A stretch of 64,000 nt of DNA from an uncultured Lachnospiraceae bacterium (GCA_910579685.1 CAJTVN010000008.1:1-64000); one strand, 5' to 3'. Shown: positions 51,233 through 59,873, counted from the stretch's first letter. Notes: generated by a model not told the origin, from the letters alone. Translations and numbers: made by a program.

Positions 51233-52183
51233 ATGGAACAGAAAAAGGAAATCCTTCTTCCGGCTCCCCTGTTCCGGGATCCGGTTTATGACTGTCCCAC
51301 TGACCCGACGGTCATATGGAACGAGGAAGAAAAAATGTGGTATCTTTTTTACACCCAGAGGAGGGCCGGAGCTGCATCCATCGGAGTATCCTGGGTACAT
51401 GGGACGAAAATCGGCGTGGCCGTAAGCCGGGACGGCGGTAAATGGCTCTACCGGGGCACACTGGAAGGCCTTGAGATCGAGCGGGGCCACAATACCTTCT
51501 GGGCTCCGGAGATCATCCGGGCGGAAGGCATCTACCATATGTACGTGTCCTACATCACGGGTATTCCAACGGACTGGGACTATCCAAGGCAGATGCTCCA
51601 CTACACCTCGCAAAATCTCTGGGACTGGACCTTTGCCGGAAGAGTGGATCTGGGATCGGAACGGGTGATCGACGCCTGCGTCTACGAGGTCGGCCCCCGT
51701 CAGTACAAGCTGTGGTACAAGGACGAGGACAACGGAAGCAAAACCACGGCGGCGGTCAGCGAGGATCTGTACCACTGGAGCGTCCTCGGAGAAGAGGTCA
51801 CGGACTGCGCCCAGGAGGGGCCTAACGTGTTTGAGCTGGGCGGCATGAAGTGGATGATCTCCGATTACTGGAAGGGCCTTGCGGTTTACCGCTCGGACGA
51901 CTTTACACACTGGATTCGCTGCGCCGATATCCTGAACGAATCCGGAAGGCGCCCCATGGATAAGGGATGGGGACACCATGCGGACGTGGTGGTGCGGGGA
52001 GAGCGGGCCTTTCTCTTCTACTTCTGCCACCCCTTCGCCTGCGAGGACAATGAAAAGGGAAAGGAGCTCTCCGGCCTGACAGAGGCGGACCGGAGCAAGG
52101 CCGTGGTTCAGGCGGCCGAGCTCACGGTCCGGAACGGAGAGCTGTACTGCGACAGAAACGCCCAGGTCACATGGCCACAGTAA
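51233..52183 (+). CDS. GH43-type five-bladed propeller glycosidase
   Basis: A 316-residue protein without signal peptide. The repeated DG/W-containing blades fit the GH43/GH32-like propeller, and the three catalytic acids can be placed at D24 (TDPTV), D147 (VIDACV) and E195 (QEGPN). GH43 members are beta-xylosidases or alpha-arabinofuranosidases; the imported substrate of the same operon is the likely target. The subfamily is not recognised. The first in-frame codon at 51203 is TTG; ATG 51233 has AAAGGAAA at 9 bases and is preferred. Last gene of the importer operon. Confidence 0.75.
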   Translation: MEQKKEILLPAPLFRDPVYDCPTDPTVIWNEEEKMWYLFYTQRRAGAASIGVSWVHGTKIGVAVSRDGGKWLYRGTLEGLEIERGHNTFWAPEIIRAEGIYHMYVSYITGIPTDWDYPRQMLHYTSQNLWDWTFAGRVDLGSERVIDACVYEVGPRQYKLWYKDEDNGSKTTAAVSEDLYHWSVLGEEVTDCAQEGPNVFELGGMKWMISDYWKGLAVYRSDDFTHWIRCADILNESGRRPMDKGWGHHADVVVRGERAFLFYFCHPFACEDNEKGKELSGLTEADRSKAVVQAAELTVRNGELYCDRNAQVTWPQ

Positions 52184-52205
52184 CGGCAGGGATGCCTCAA
52201 TTTAA

Positions 52206-52269
52206 GACGGCTTCTATCGATAACAGCATAAATTTTTCCTTATGCCGTTACCGCAGAAGCCGCCTTTTT
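52206..52269 (+). terminator. Terminator of the second importer operon
   Basis: A long hairpin: outer GACGGCTTCT / AGAAGCCGCC (one mismatch) and inner AACAGCATAA / TTATGCCGTT (one mismatch), followed by TTTTT. It separates this operon from the convergent S8 protease gene. Confidence 0.85.
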
Positions 52270-52305
52270 ATCTGTTTTTAATTCCGGAGCTGTTCATCGA
52301 TCCGG

Positions 52306-54027
52306 TCACACTCCCGCCAGCACGTCAAAGGTTCTCGAAATGTTGACCCTTCCATACCCCCATTCTCTGGAAGGGTATGTGATATCCGGCGAGCGCACCG
52401 CACCCCTGATCAGGTAACGCTTCATCTCCCGGCTCTCCATCCAGGGCTGATTGCCCTCCACCACCGCCCACTGCATAAACTGGGCGCAGATACCGGAAAG
52501 CAGGGCGGCTCCCATGCTGGATCCGGTCTTATTTCCAACCGCCGTGCTGATGTTCACGCCCGGCGTACACAGATCCGGCTTGATGTTCCCTTCCCTGGTG
52601 AAGCCCCTTCCGGACTCCCCGTAAAAGCTGTTGTTGCTGTCCTGGTAGACGGTTGTAGTGATCCCCTCTCTGGTATTTCCCGGCTCCGTGATCGTGGTGT
52701 AGGGGGAAGAGCGCAGAAAATAGGTTTCCCCAGACAAAAACTGCGAGACGGGAAGCCAGATATGAAAGCTGTCCTCGTCTCCGGCCCCTCCTCCCATGGA
52801 AGTGACCCGTATGGTCCAGACCCCGGGCGTGGGATCCACGAAGCGGAAAAAGATCAGCTCCTCCCCGGAGCCCTGCTCCACCAGTATATGATCCACCCGA
52901 ACCTTTGTCTTCTCGTACACAAAGGAAAATTCCCTGGTCTCCTTGGCCTTGAAATCCACCCGGTCCGTGGTCTCTCCGCCCGGCGAACGGATGGAAATCG
53001 CATGACTGATGGGAACATTTCCCCACAGCTCCGCAATAAATCCCTTCTCCCTCTCGTCCACCCGAATCTCCACGCTGTCCGTGCTCTCCGGCCTGCCCTC
53101 CACCTCCTGTCCCACATAGTGCAGGCCGCTGTTTCCCTCGTTTCCCCCGCACATCACCACCACCCGGCTTCTTCTGGTGGCAATGGTGTTCAGATAACCC
53201 GCCAGAATCGAATGCCCCTCATGGTCTCCCATATTGGTACCCAGGCAAAGGCAGATAACCAGCGGTCGAAGCAGAGATATGGCATAGCTCTCCAGGTACT
53301 TCACGGCCGTAATCAGATCGCTCTCCGCATAGGCCGGGACATCCTCCGGAATCAGATAAAACTGGCGCAGATACGGCTTTGCCTGACGCAGCTTCACTAC
53401 CGCAATGTTGGCGTCCGGAGCCGCCCCGGTGAACCGCAGCCCTCCGCTGATGGCGCTTCCTGCCGCCACGCTGGCCACGGCCGTCCCGTGGCCGATCTCG
53501 TCATAGCTTGGCACGATTTCCCTTGGATTTTCCGAGAGAAGTGCGGCATCAATCAGATTCTTCTTGTATTCCGTTCCGTACAGAAGCCCTTCCGGCGTGG
53601 GGCCGTCATTGATATTCTGATCCCAGATCCCGAGAATACGGCTGCTGCCATCCGGATTGCGGAATACCTCGTCGTCATACCGGATGCCCGTATCCAGAAA
53701 GCCCAGAACCACGCCTCTTCCGGTGAGATTTAAAGGAGCGCCCTGCACCTGCAGAATCCCGCTCTCCATCAGAGGCGTCGGATCAAAAACAGGCTTCTCC
53801 CCCGGCTCGTCCTGCATCAGTCCGTACACCTTGGGAATCGACCTGTAAGTAAACTCCGTGATATTGATTGGCTCCAATTCTTTCTCATTAATATAGGTAA
53901 TCACCAGATTCGTGTCGATGGGCTGCGATACATAATCCCGGATTGGATTCTCCAGTCCCTTAATCAGCGTAAAATCCGACAGGATCTCCAAATAGTCCGG
54001 GGACATGATCTTTTCCCTGTCTGTCAT
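52306..54027 (-). CDS. S8 family serine peptidase (Csp-like)
   Basis: A 573-residue subtilase without signal peptide. Complete triad: D112 (LGFLDTGIRYD), H180 (DEIGHGTAVAS) and S504 (TGSSMGAA), with oxyanion N296 in CGGNEGN. The insertion between about 305 and 455 is a beta-rich jelly-roll domain as in the clostridial Csp germination proteases and their vegetative relatives. No propeptide is obvious. In C. difficile, Csp proteins trigger spore germination; this one keeps all catalytic residues, so it is probably active. A vegetative role is equally possible. Start at 54027 follows AAGGAAA. Confidence 0.88.
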   Translation of the reverse strand: MTDREKIMSPDYLEILSDFTLIKGLENPIRDYVSQPIDTNLVITYINEKELEPINITEFTYRSIPKVYGLMQDEPGEKPVFDPTPLMESGILQVQGAPLNLTGRGVVLGFLDTGIRYDDEVFRNPDGSSRILGIWDQNINDGPTPEGLLYGTEYKKNLIDAALLSENPREIVPSYDEIGHGTAVASVAAGSAISGGLRFTGAAPDANIAVVKLRQAKPYLRQFYLIPEDVPAYAESDLITAVKYLESYAISLLRPLVICLCLGTNMGDHEGHSILAGYLNTIATRRSRVVVMCGGNEGNSGLHYVGQEVEGRPESTDSVEIRVDEREKGFIAELWGNVPISHAISIRSPGGETTDRVDFKAKETREFSFVYEKTKVRVDHILVEQGSGEELIFFRFVDPTPGVWTIRVTSMGGGAGDEDSFHIWLPVSQFLSGETYFLRSSPYTTITEPGNTREGITTTVYQDSNNSFYGESGRGFTREGNIKPDLCTPGVNISTAVGNKTGSSMGAALLSGICAQFMQWAVVEGNQPWMESREMKRYLIRGAVRSPDITYPSREWGYGRVNISRTFDVLAGV

Positions 54028-54096
54028 AAATTCGTTTCCTTATGTTCTTTGTTTCTATTCTATGGAGAAATCGCCGGAGGGTTCCTGCCCGCACAA

Positions 54097-54120
54097 AAAG
54101 GAGGCTTTTCCGCCTCCTTT
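54097..54120 (-). terminator. Terminator after the ClpX-like gene
   Basis: A perfect 9-bp stem AAAGGAGGC / GCCTCCTTT with six-nt loop; on the minus strand it ends in a T-run. It lies about 50 bp past the stop of the ClpX-like gene. Confidence 0.85.
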
Positions 54121-54169
54121 CATGACCTTCGTTCAACGCTGCCGCTATAAAAATACCGCCGCAATGAAA

Positions 54170-55699
54170 CTACCCCTCTATCAGTTTCAGCCCATCCGGA
54201 TTCGCCGCGCTTGCGCTGCGGATGTCGATCACCGGGCCTCCGGTTCCCTCGATATATTCCCTGGTGATAATCACCCTGCCGATATTGTCGTCCTTGGGGA
54301 TCTCATACATGATATCCAGCATGAACTCCTCTATGATGGCCCGCAGCGCTCTGGCCCCGATATCCTTCTTCATGGCCTTTTCCGCAATCGCCTCCAGAGC
54401 GCCCTCGTCAAACTCCAGCTTCACCTCGTCCAGCTCAAGAAGCTTCTGGTACTGCTTCAAAATAGCATTCTTCGGCTCTTTCAGGATCTTGATCATCATC
54501 TCCTTGTCAAGCGCCTTCAGCGTGTAAACCACGGGAAGCCTTCCGAGAAATTCCGGAATCATGCCGAATTTTTTCAGATCTTCGATGGTCACCCGGCTGA
54601 TAAGATCCGTCTCCTTGTCATATTTATCCTTCAGCTCCGCATGAAAGCCAATGGAAGTCTGCTTCTTGAGCCTCTGCTTGATAATCTCTTCCAGATCCGG
54701 AAAGGCCCCGCCGCAGATAAAGAGAATATTCCTGGTATTGATCGTGGCAAGGGGCACCATGGCGTTTTTGCTGTTGGCTCCTACCGGCACCTCCACCTCG
54801 GCTCCTTCCAGAAGGCGCAGCATTCCCTGCTGCACGCTCTCTCCGCTCACGTCCCTGCTGGTGGTATTCTTTTTCTTGGCGATCTTGTCGATCTCGTCAA
54901 TAAAAATAATTCCCCGTTCGGCTTTCTCCGTATCGTTCCCCGCCGCCGCAAGAAGCTTGGAGACCACGCTCTCTATATCATCGCCGATATAGCCCGCCTC
55001 TGTCAGGGAAGTGGCATCCGTAATGGCAAGAGGCACGTCCAGAAGCTTTGCCAGTGTCTTAACCAGATAGGTCTTACCGCAGCCCGTGGGCCCGATCATG
55101 AGCATGTTCGATTTCTCTATCTCAATCTCGTCCATAGTATCCGTGGCCACACGTTTATAATGGTTGTACACCGCAACGGAAATCACTTTCTTCGCATGCT
55201 CCTGCCCGATCACGTAATCGTCCAGCTGGGCCTTGATCCTGTGCGGGGGCGGGATATTGCGGATGTCAAGCACAGGTTCCTGCCCCGGCTCCTTTTTCTT
55301 CTTGCGGATTTTCTGTTTGTTGGGGATGCCTCCCTCCCCCTGCAGATCCGATATATTCACGAACCGGATATTGGGATATCCCTTATCGCTCATGGTTTTA
55401 TTGAGATCATTCATAAACGCCGGATTGTTCAACATACCCTGATAATCAAACTGGCTGACCGTATCCATGGTCTTGTGCATACAGTCGTTGCACACGGAGA
55501 TATTGTTGGGAAGCTTAAACATCTTTCCCGTCTTGCTCTCGGGACGCCTGCAGATAAAGCACACATCCTCGTAAACGTTTTCCTTTTTCTCCGTCTCCGC
55601 CTTCTCTTTGGAGTCTTCGTTTCCGCCCGTTTCCTTGCGGCTCTCTATTTCATGGGAATCATTCTCCTGTTCCTTGTCCTTCTCATCAAACTCTGACAT
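54170..55699 (-). CDS. clpX: ClpX-like ATP-dependent protease unfoldase
   Basis: A 509-residue AAA+ protein, about 85 longer than E. coli ClpX (424). Residues 1-45 are a highly charged Glu/Lys/Asp extension; a zinc domain follows with C47-C50 and C70-C73; then a long linker with KIRKKKKEPG. The AAA+ core has Walker A GPTGCGKT (203-210), pore loop GYIG (236-239, canonical GYVG), Walker B IIFIDE (264-269) and the ClpP-docking tripeptide IGF (350-352). It should unfold substrates for ClpP. No clpP or tig lies next to it, unlike the normal tig-clpP-clpX cluster, so it may be a second ClpX. ATG 55699 was chosen for its GGAGGAG ribosome site. Confidence 0.9.
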   Translation of the reverse strand: MSEFDEKDKEQENDSHEIESRKETGGNEDSKEKAETEKKENVYEDVCFICRRPESKTGKMFKLPNNISVCNDCMHKTMDTVSQFDYQGMLNNPAFMNDLNKTMSDKGYPNIRFVNISDLQGEGGIPNKQKIRKKKKEPGQEPVLDIRNIPPPHRIKAQLDDYVIGQEHAKKVISVAVYNHYKRVATDTMDEIEIEKSNMLMIGPTGCGKTYLVKTLAKLLDVPLAITDATSLTEAGYIGDDIESVVSKLLAAAGNDTEKAERGIIFIDEIDKIAKKKNTTSRDVSGESVQQGMLRLLEGAEVEVPVGANSKNAMVPLATINTRNILFICGGAFPDLEEIIKQRLKKQTSIGFHAELKDKYDKETDLISRVTIEDLKKFGMIPEFLGRLPVVYTLKALDKEMMIKILKEPKNAILKQYQKLLELDEVKLEFDEGALEAIAEKAMKKDIGARALRAIIEEFMLDIMYEIPKDDNIGRVIITREYIEGTGGPVIDIRSASAANPDGLKLIEG

Positions 55700-55743
55700 A
55701 CTCGCTCCTCCGGTTATTTCTAATATAAGCACATTCTTTTAAT

Positions 55744-55772
55744 ATTATAAGGCAAAACATATTTTCATACAA
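55744..55772 (-). promoter_or_regulatory. Promoter of the ClpX-like gene
   Basis: On the minus strand TTGTAT (55767-55772) and TATAAT (55744-55749) are 17 bp apart, about 45 bp before the ATG. No CtsR or CIRCE site is seen. Confidence 0.65.
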
Positions 55773-55803
55773 GTTAACATTTTATAAACCGTCTTATAAT
55801 GTA

Positions 55804-55832
55804 TTTTCAAATTTCCCCTTTTCCTTTATAAT
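55804..55832 (+). promoter_or_regulatory. Promoter of the DUF3842 gene
   Basis: TTTTCA (55804-55809) and TATAAT (55827-55832) are 17 bp apart, 28 bp before the ATG at 55860. Confidence 0.6.
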
Positions 55833-55859
55833 AAAAAGAAACGCTGAAAGGAATCTGCC

Positions 55860-56303
55860 ATGAATATTCTTGTAATCGACGGCCAGGGCGGCCGGATGGG
55901 AAGTCTCATCGTGGAAAAAATAAAGGCCTCCGGCATTGCGGAGAAGATCACGGCCATCGGCACCAACAGCATTGCCACCTCCGCCATGTTAAAGGCCGGA
56001 GCCGACCGGGCCGCCACAGGGGAAAACCCCGTCATTGTAAACAGCAAACGCGCCGACTTCATCATCGGCCCCATCGGCATTATCGCCGCCGATTCCCTGC
56101 TTGGCGAGATCACTCCCGCCATGGCAAACGCCGTGGCCTCCTGCAACGCCTTCAAAATCCTGATTCCCACAGGCCGCTGCAATCGTTATATCGCAGGCAT
56201 CCAGGACATCCCCCTGGGCGGCCTGATTGACGCGGCCGTTCTCAAACTGAAAGAAGAACTGGCAAATGCCCGGGGGCATTTACACAATTCTTCTGACTGT
56301 TAA
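55860..56303 (+). CDS. DUF3842 family protein
   Basis: A 147-residue protein with a Rossmann-like start (NILVIDGQGGRMGSLIVEKI) and a Gly-rich second half (PIGIIAADSLLGEITPAMA). It fits DUF3842, a clostridial family of unknown function. The GQGGRMG turn suggests a nucleotide-binding loop. Its last 24 bp overlap the convergent NlpC/P60 gene. The ribosome site is AAAGGA. Confidence 0.85.
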   Translation: MNILVIDGQGGRMGSLIVEKIKASGIAEKITAIGTNSIATSAMLKAGADRAATGENPVIVNSKRADFIIGPIGIIAADSLLGEITPAMANAVASCNAFKILIPTGRCNRYIAGIQDIPLGGLIDAAVLKLKEELANARGHLHNSSDC

Positions 56304-57635
56304 TATCTCCTTGTACGTTGCCGTGGTGATCTTGATGCCGCTCCTCTGGGTACTGGCATGCACGATCTGCCCGTTTCCTATGTAGAGACCCACATGTCCG
56401 GCATAGCACACGATATCTCCCGGCTGGGCTTCCGAATAGGATACCCCGCTTCCCGCACTCCGGCACCCGTAGGACGTCCTTGGCACCGTGTATCCGAAGT
56501 CCTTGTAGACTCTCCACACGAATCCGGAGCAGTCCGCACCCTGGGTCAGGCTGGTGCCTCCCGGCACGTAGGGATTCCCGATAAACTGGCAGGCATAATT
56601 CGCAATCTGCTGGCCCTTGCTGCCGGAACCCGAGTAGCTGGACGCCGAAGCATAATTGTCGGAGCTGCCGGAACTGCCGGAGCTTTCCGAGCCGCCGGAG
56701 GAACCACTTTCCCCCGCAGAGCCCTCCGATGAGGAGTCTGAATCGCCGCTCTGCCGTCCGGCTTCTTCCTCCGCCTGTCTTCGCAGTGCCTCCTCCTGAG
56801 CTTTTCTTGCCTCTTCCTCGGCTCTTTTTGCCGCTTCAATCTCCGACTCCTTTGCAGAAGCCGCCGCCTGCAGCTTTCTTATATTATCCGTCTGCTTCTT
56901 GATATTGGCCTTATAGATCGCGGCCTCCTGTCTTGCCTGTGCGATCTGCACCTCGTAATTGTCATATACCCTCTGTTTCTCGGCCAGCATGATTTCCAGG
57001 CTCTCTTTCTCCTCCTCAAGCTCATGCTGCTGCGCTTCCAGCTCCGACCGCTCATCCTCCAGCTGCTCCTTGATGGCAAGAGTCGCCTCTCTCGCCTCCT
57101 GGTATGCCTGGAGCATTTTCCGGTCATACTCGTAAAGCTGGCTGATATAGTCTGCCTTATTCATCATTTCCCCAATGCTGTGGCTTTCCAGGATCAGCTG
57201 AAGATAGGTTGCGTCCCCCTTCTCATACATAAAACGGATCCGCAGCTTCATGGCCTCATACTGCGCCTCTTCCGTGGCTTTTGCCTGCTCGTACTCCTGC
57301 GTGGTGATTTCGATCTGCTCTTCTTTCTCCTCGATCTCCTCCTCGATAATCTCCACGCTGGCAATCGTCTCCACCAGAGCCGCATCCATCTCCTCAATCT
57401 CCCCTGCCACTTCATCCGCATTGCCCTCCAGGGAAGAAATCTGTCCGGAAATCCCGCTCAGCTGCCGCCGCTGTTCGTCCTGCTGCCTTTGGGCTTCCTC
57501 TCTCTGACGCTCCAGCTCCTCCCTCTCCCGTTCCAGATCGGAAATGCTGGCCGCCTTTACGCTCTGCGCCATGGAACACGCCATGGCCAAAATGATTCCA
57601 AATGTTAATAAATGTACTCCCGCTTTTCTTCTCAT
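56280..57635 (-). CDS. NlpC/P60 (C40) peptidoglycan hydrolase with coiled coil
   Basis: A 451-residue secreted protein: signal peptide (about 1-28, MAQSVKA cut region), a long coiled coil rich in Glu/Gln (30-275), a Ser/Gly linker (about 285-335) and a C-terminal NlpC/P60 domain with C369 (ADCSGF), H414 (AGHVG) and H426 (VHAS). The design is like CwlO and PcsB, where the coiled coil binds FtsEX and controls a D,L-endopeptidase that cuts peptidoglycan stem peptides. No ftsEX is in the window. The Ser/Gly linker is repetitive DNA. Confidence 0.92.
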   Translation of the reverse strand: MRRKAGVHLLTFGIILAMACSMAQSVKAASISDLEREREELERQREEAQRQQDEQRRQLSGISGQISSLEGNADEVAGEIEEMDAALVETIASVEIIEEEIEEKEEQIEITTQEYEQAKATEEAQYEAMKLRIRFMYEKGDATYLQLILESHSIGEMMNKADYISQLYEYDRKMLQAYQEAREATLAIKEQLEDERSELEAQQHELEEEKESLEIMLAEKQRVYDNYEVQIAQARQEAAIYKANIKKQTDNIRKLQAAASAKESEIEAAKRAEEEARKAQEEALRRQAEEEAGRQSGDSDSSSEGSAGESGSSGGSESSGSSGSSDNYASASSYSGSGSKGQQIANYACQFIGNPYVPGGTSLTQGADCSGFVWRVYKDFGYTVPRTSYGCRSAGSGVSYSEAQPGDIVCYAGHVGLYIGNGQIVHASTQRSGIKITTATYKEILTVRRIV

Positions 57636-57664
57636 ATGCCTTTCATCTCAGAATGCGCCGCTTC

Positions 57665-58750
57665 CTAGTCTGCCGCCTCCGGCGCCGCATTGTCCACCAT
57701 AAACTGAATCACCTTCTGCGTCATCAGATATTCTCTGAACGCCTCCACATCAATCGCCTCCCGGTAATCGTCAGCCGTCTCATAGCCGTAATCTTCGGCA
57801 TCCGCAGCGATCTCCTGCTCAAGCTCCGCCTCTGACACCTCAAGCCCTTCCTTTTTGGCAATTGCCTCAAGCAGCAAATACCGCCGGGCCATGGTCCGGG
57901 CCTGTCCGCGCAGGGTAGCCTCATAATCCGCGGCTTCCCCTCCGTATTCTTCCGCCACAAAGGTTCCGATATCCATACCGTACATCTGCGCATAGGAGGT
58001 GACATTGGAAAGCAGCGTGGTGTACATCCGGTCCACCATTTTTTCAGGCGCATCCTTAATCTCGGCGTCTGCCTCCGCCTTCTCCACCGCAAGCTCGTAC
58101 TGTCTCTCCAAAGGGGTGCCATACTGCTGCTGAATCAGGATATCCCTCAAAAACGCTCTGTACTCCTGCGTGGTTTCGCAGTCTTCCATTCCAAGGCTTG
58201 CCACATACTCATCCGTCAGCTCCGGAATCTTTACCTCACGGATGCCGTTCAGCGTGACGGTAAAGACTGCGGTTTTTCCCGCAAGATCCGGATTATTTTT
58301 GTAAGGATCCGGAAAGCGGGCCTCCACGTCCCTGGTCTGTCCGATCTCCATGCCGATACATCCGTCCTCAAAGCCGCTGATAAACTGTCCGGATCCTATG
58401 GTGAGATCCGCCCCCTGGGCCGTTCCTCCGGCGAAGGCAACTCCGTCCAGTTTTCCCTCATAATCGATATTGACCACGTCGCCTGTCTGCACCGCTCTGT
58501 CTGTAATATCCACATACTCCGGGTTGTTTGTCAGTACATACTGTATATAGCTCTCCAGGTATTCCTCCGGGATTTCCGGCTCCTCCAGCGCAAGGTCCAT
58601 TCCCTTATATTCTCCCAGCGTCACATACCCCGAGGTATCGATATCCTTCAGATACGCCGCTTCATTCTCCTGCTTCTGTGAATTTCCACAGCCCGCAAGC
58701 AAAAGCACAAGCGCGGCAAGCGCCGGTAATTTTCTTTTTCCATCTCTCAA
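57665..58750 (-). CDS. Trigger-factor-like FKBP-type peptidyl-prolyl isomerase lipoprotein
   Basis: A protein of about 361 residues: lipoprotein signal ending LLLAGC (C21), a short N-terminal part, an FKBP domain (about 85-175; VNIDYEGKLDG, then GSGQFISGFEDGCIGM), and a helical C-terminal region like trigger factor or SurA-type chaperones. The lipid anchor moves this trigger-factor design to the outer face of the membrane, where it would fold secreted proteins. TTG 58750 was chosen: GGGAG lies 9 bases before it and it yields a classic signal MRDGKRK; ATGs at 58765 and 58777 have poor ribosome sites. The NlpC/P60 gene follows after 29 bp. Confidence 0.85.
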   Translation of the reverse strand: MRDGKRKLPALAALVLLLAGCGNSQKQENEAAYLKDIDTSGYVTLGEYKGMDLALEEPEIPEEYLESYIQYVLTNNPEYVDITDRAVQTGDVVNIDYEGKLDGVAFAGGTAQGADLTIGSGQFISGFEDGCIGMEIGQTRDVEARFPDPYKNNPDLAGKTAVFTVTLNGIREVKIPELTDEYVASLGMEDCETTQEYRAFLRDILIQQQYGTPLERQYELAVEKAEADAEIKDAPEKMVDRMYTTLLSNVTSYAQMYGMDIGTFVAEEYGGEAADYEATLRGQARTMARRYLLLEAIAKKEGLEVSEAELEQEIAADAEDYGYETADDYREAIDVEAFREYLMTQKVIQFMVDNAAPEAAD

Positions 58751-58835
58751 TTTCGCATCTCCCATTCCTTTAACCATTGTCCTTTACTTTTATACCACAA
58801 ATTCGAGTTCCAGGAAAGACTTTCACAGAAATTTC

Positions 58836-58864
58836 TTGCCTATCTCCTTTAGAAATGATAGAAT
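58836..58864 (+). promoter_or_regulatory. Promoter of the small membrane protein gene
   Basis: TTGCCT (58836-58841) and TAGAAT (58859-58864) are 17 bp apart, about 35 bp before the GTG at 58900. Confidence 0.55.
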
Positions 58865-58899
58865 GATAGCCAGAGAATGCAGTAACAAGGAGGTTCATT

Positions 58900-59373
58900 G
58901 TGAGTACTTGGCAGATCGTATTATTAGTCATTTTGGCAGTCTTAATCGCCGCCGTTGTCGCCCTGTATTTCCTTGGCAGGAAGGCTCAGAAGAAACAGGC
59001 GCAGCAGCAACAGCAGATAGACGCCATGAAACAGACGGTGTCCATGCTGATCATCGACAAGAAGCGGATGAAAATAAAAGATTCCGGCCTGCCGCAGGCC
59101 GTCATTAACCAGACGCCCAAGCTTATGCGGGGGAGCAAGCTTCCCATCGTAAAGGCCAAAGTCGGCCCGCAGATCATGTCTCTTGTCAGCGATGACAAGA
59201 TTTTTGATTCCATTCCCGTAAAAAAAGAAGTGAAGGCCGTGGTAAGCGGTATTTATATCACGGACGTAAAGGGACTGCGGGGCAAGGTGCAGGTTGAGCA
59301 GAAAAAGAAAGGGTTCTTCCGCCGGACGCTTGAAAAGGTTCAGGAAAAGGCAGGAGCCAAACCGCTTAAATAA
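58900..59373 (+). CDS. Conserved membrane-anchored protein of unknown function
   Basis: A 157-residue protein with one N-terminal membrane helix (about 4-26), a Gln-rich coiled segment (30-45), and a soluble basic domain (50-157) with VGPQIMSLVSDDKIFDSIPV and a lysine-rich tail. I do not recognise the family. It starts with GTG, supported by AAGGAGG 7 bases upstream and by a promoter. The topology places the basic domain in the cytoplasm. It is flanked by envelope-related genes. Confidence 0.7.
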   Translation: MSTWQIVLLVILAVLIAAVVALYFLGRKAQKKQAQQQQQIDAMKQTVSMLIIDKKRMKIKDSGLPQAVINQTPKLMRGSKLPIVKAKVGPQIMSLVSDDKIFDSIPVKKEVKAVVSGIYITDVKGLRGKVQVEQKKKGFFRRTLEKVQEKAGAKPLK

Positions 59374-59393
59374 CCGGATATCGAAAGAGAAAG

Positions 59394-59431
59394 AAAAAGC
59401 TTCGAGGGCGCAGCGCTCTCGAAGCTTTTTT
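59394..59431. terminator. Bidirectional terminator between convergent genes
   Basis: GCTTCGAG (59399-59406) pairs with CTCGAAGC (59418-59425) with A and T runs outside, extending the stem by five bases each side. It reaches the stop codon of the DUF1934 gene. Confidence 0.9.
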
Positions 59432-59873
59432 ACAACTCCAGCCCCTCTTCCCTGGGCCGGATGCTCATCTCTATTTTGCAGTCCGCCATATGCTCATAAT
59501 TCGCTTCCAAGGTGTAGGCCACGTTCACCTGGATCCTGTCCTCCTCCTCCCGGATCTCCACCTCGTCCGTGTCAATTCCGATCAGGATGTTTCCAAACGG
59601 CGTGGCATAGCTTGTCATGTTCTTTCTGTTTTCCTCAAAAACCATATGTACGTTGACAAGCCCCTTTTTGGTCACTTCAAGCTGGGAATCCCTGAACTTG
59701 ATCACATTCTTCGTGGTGTCCGTAAAGCCCTCCATCAGCTCCTCGAAAATCACATAATGGCTGTCGTTTCTTTTATAATATTCCGCCGGAGTAATGGTTT
59801 CCAGCGCATTGGCCCCCTCCTCGTCCAGAGCGAACTGCAGTCCCTTTAACGCAATCAGTACTTCTTTCTCCAT
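59430..59873 (-). CDS. DUF1934 family protein
   Basis: A 147-residue protein that fits DUF1934 (YwiB-like), a calycin-type beta-barrel family with no proven function. It starts inside the end of murI (19-bp overlap), indicating translational coupling. Readable blocks are YYKRNDSHYVIFEE and SYATPFGNILIGI. Its constant link with cell-wall or arginine-tRNA genes in Firmicutes gives no clear role. Confidence 0.85.
   Translation of the reverse strand: MEKEVLIALKGLQFALDEEGANALETITPAEYYKRNDSHYVIFEELMEGFTDTTKNVIKFRDSQLEVTKKGLVNVHMVFEENRKNMTSYATPFGNILIGIDTDEVEIREEEDRIQVNVAYTLEANYEHMADCKIEMSIRPREEGLEL

Noticed and set aside
54005..55696. 563-codon plus-strand open frame opposite the ClpX-like gene
   Set aside because: Shadow of a AAA+ protein with Walker, pore and zinc motifs on the other strand.
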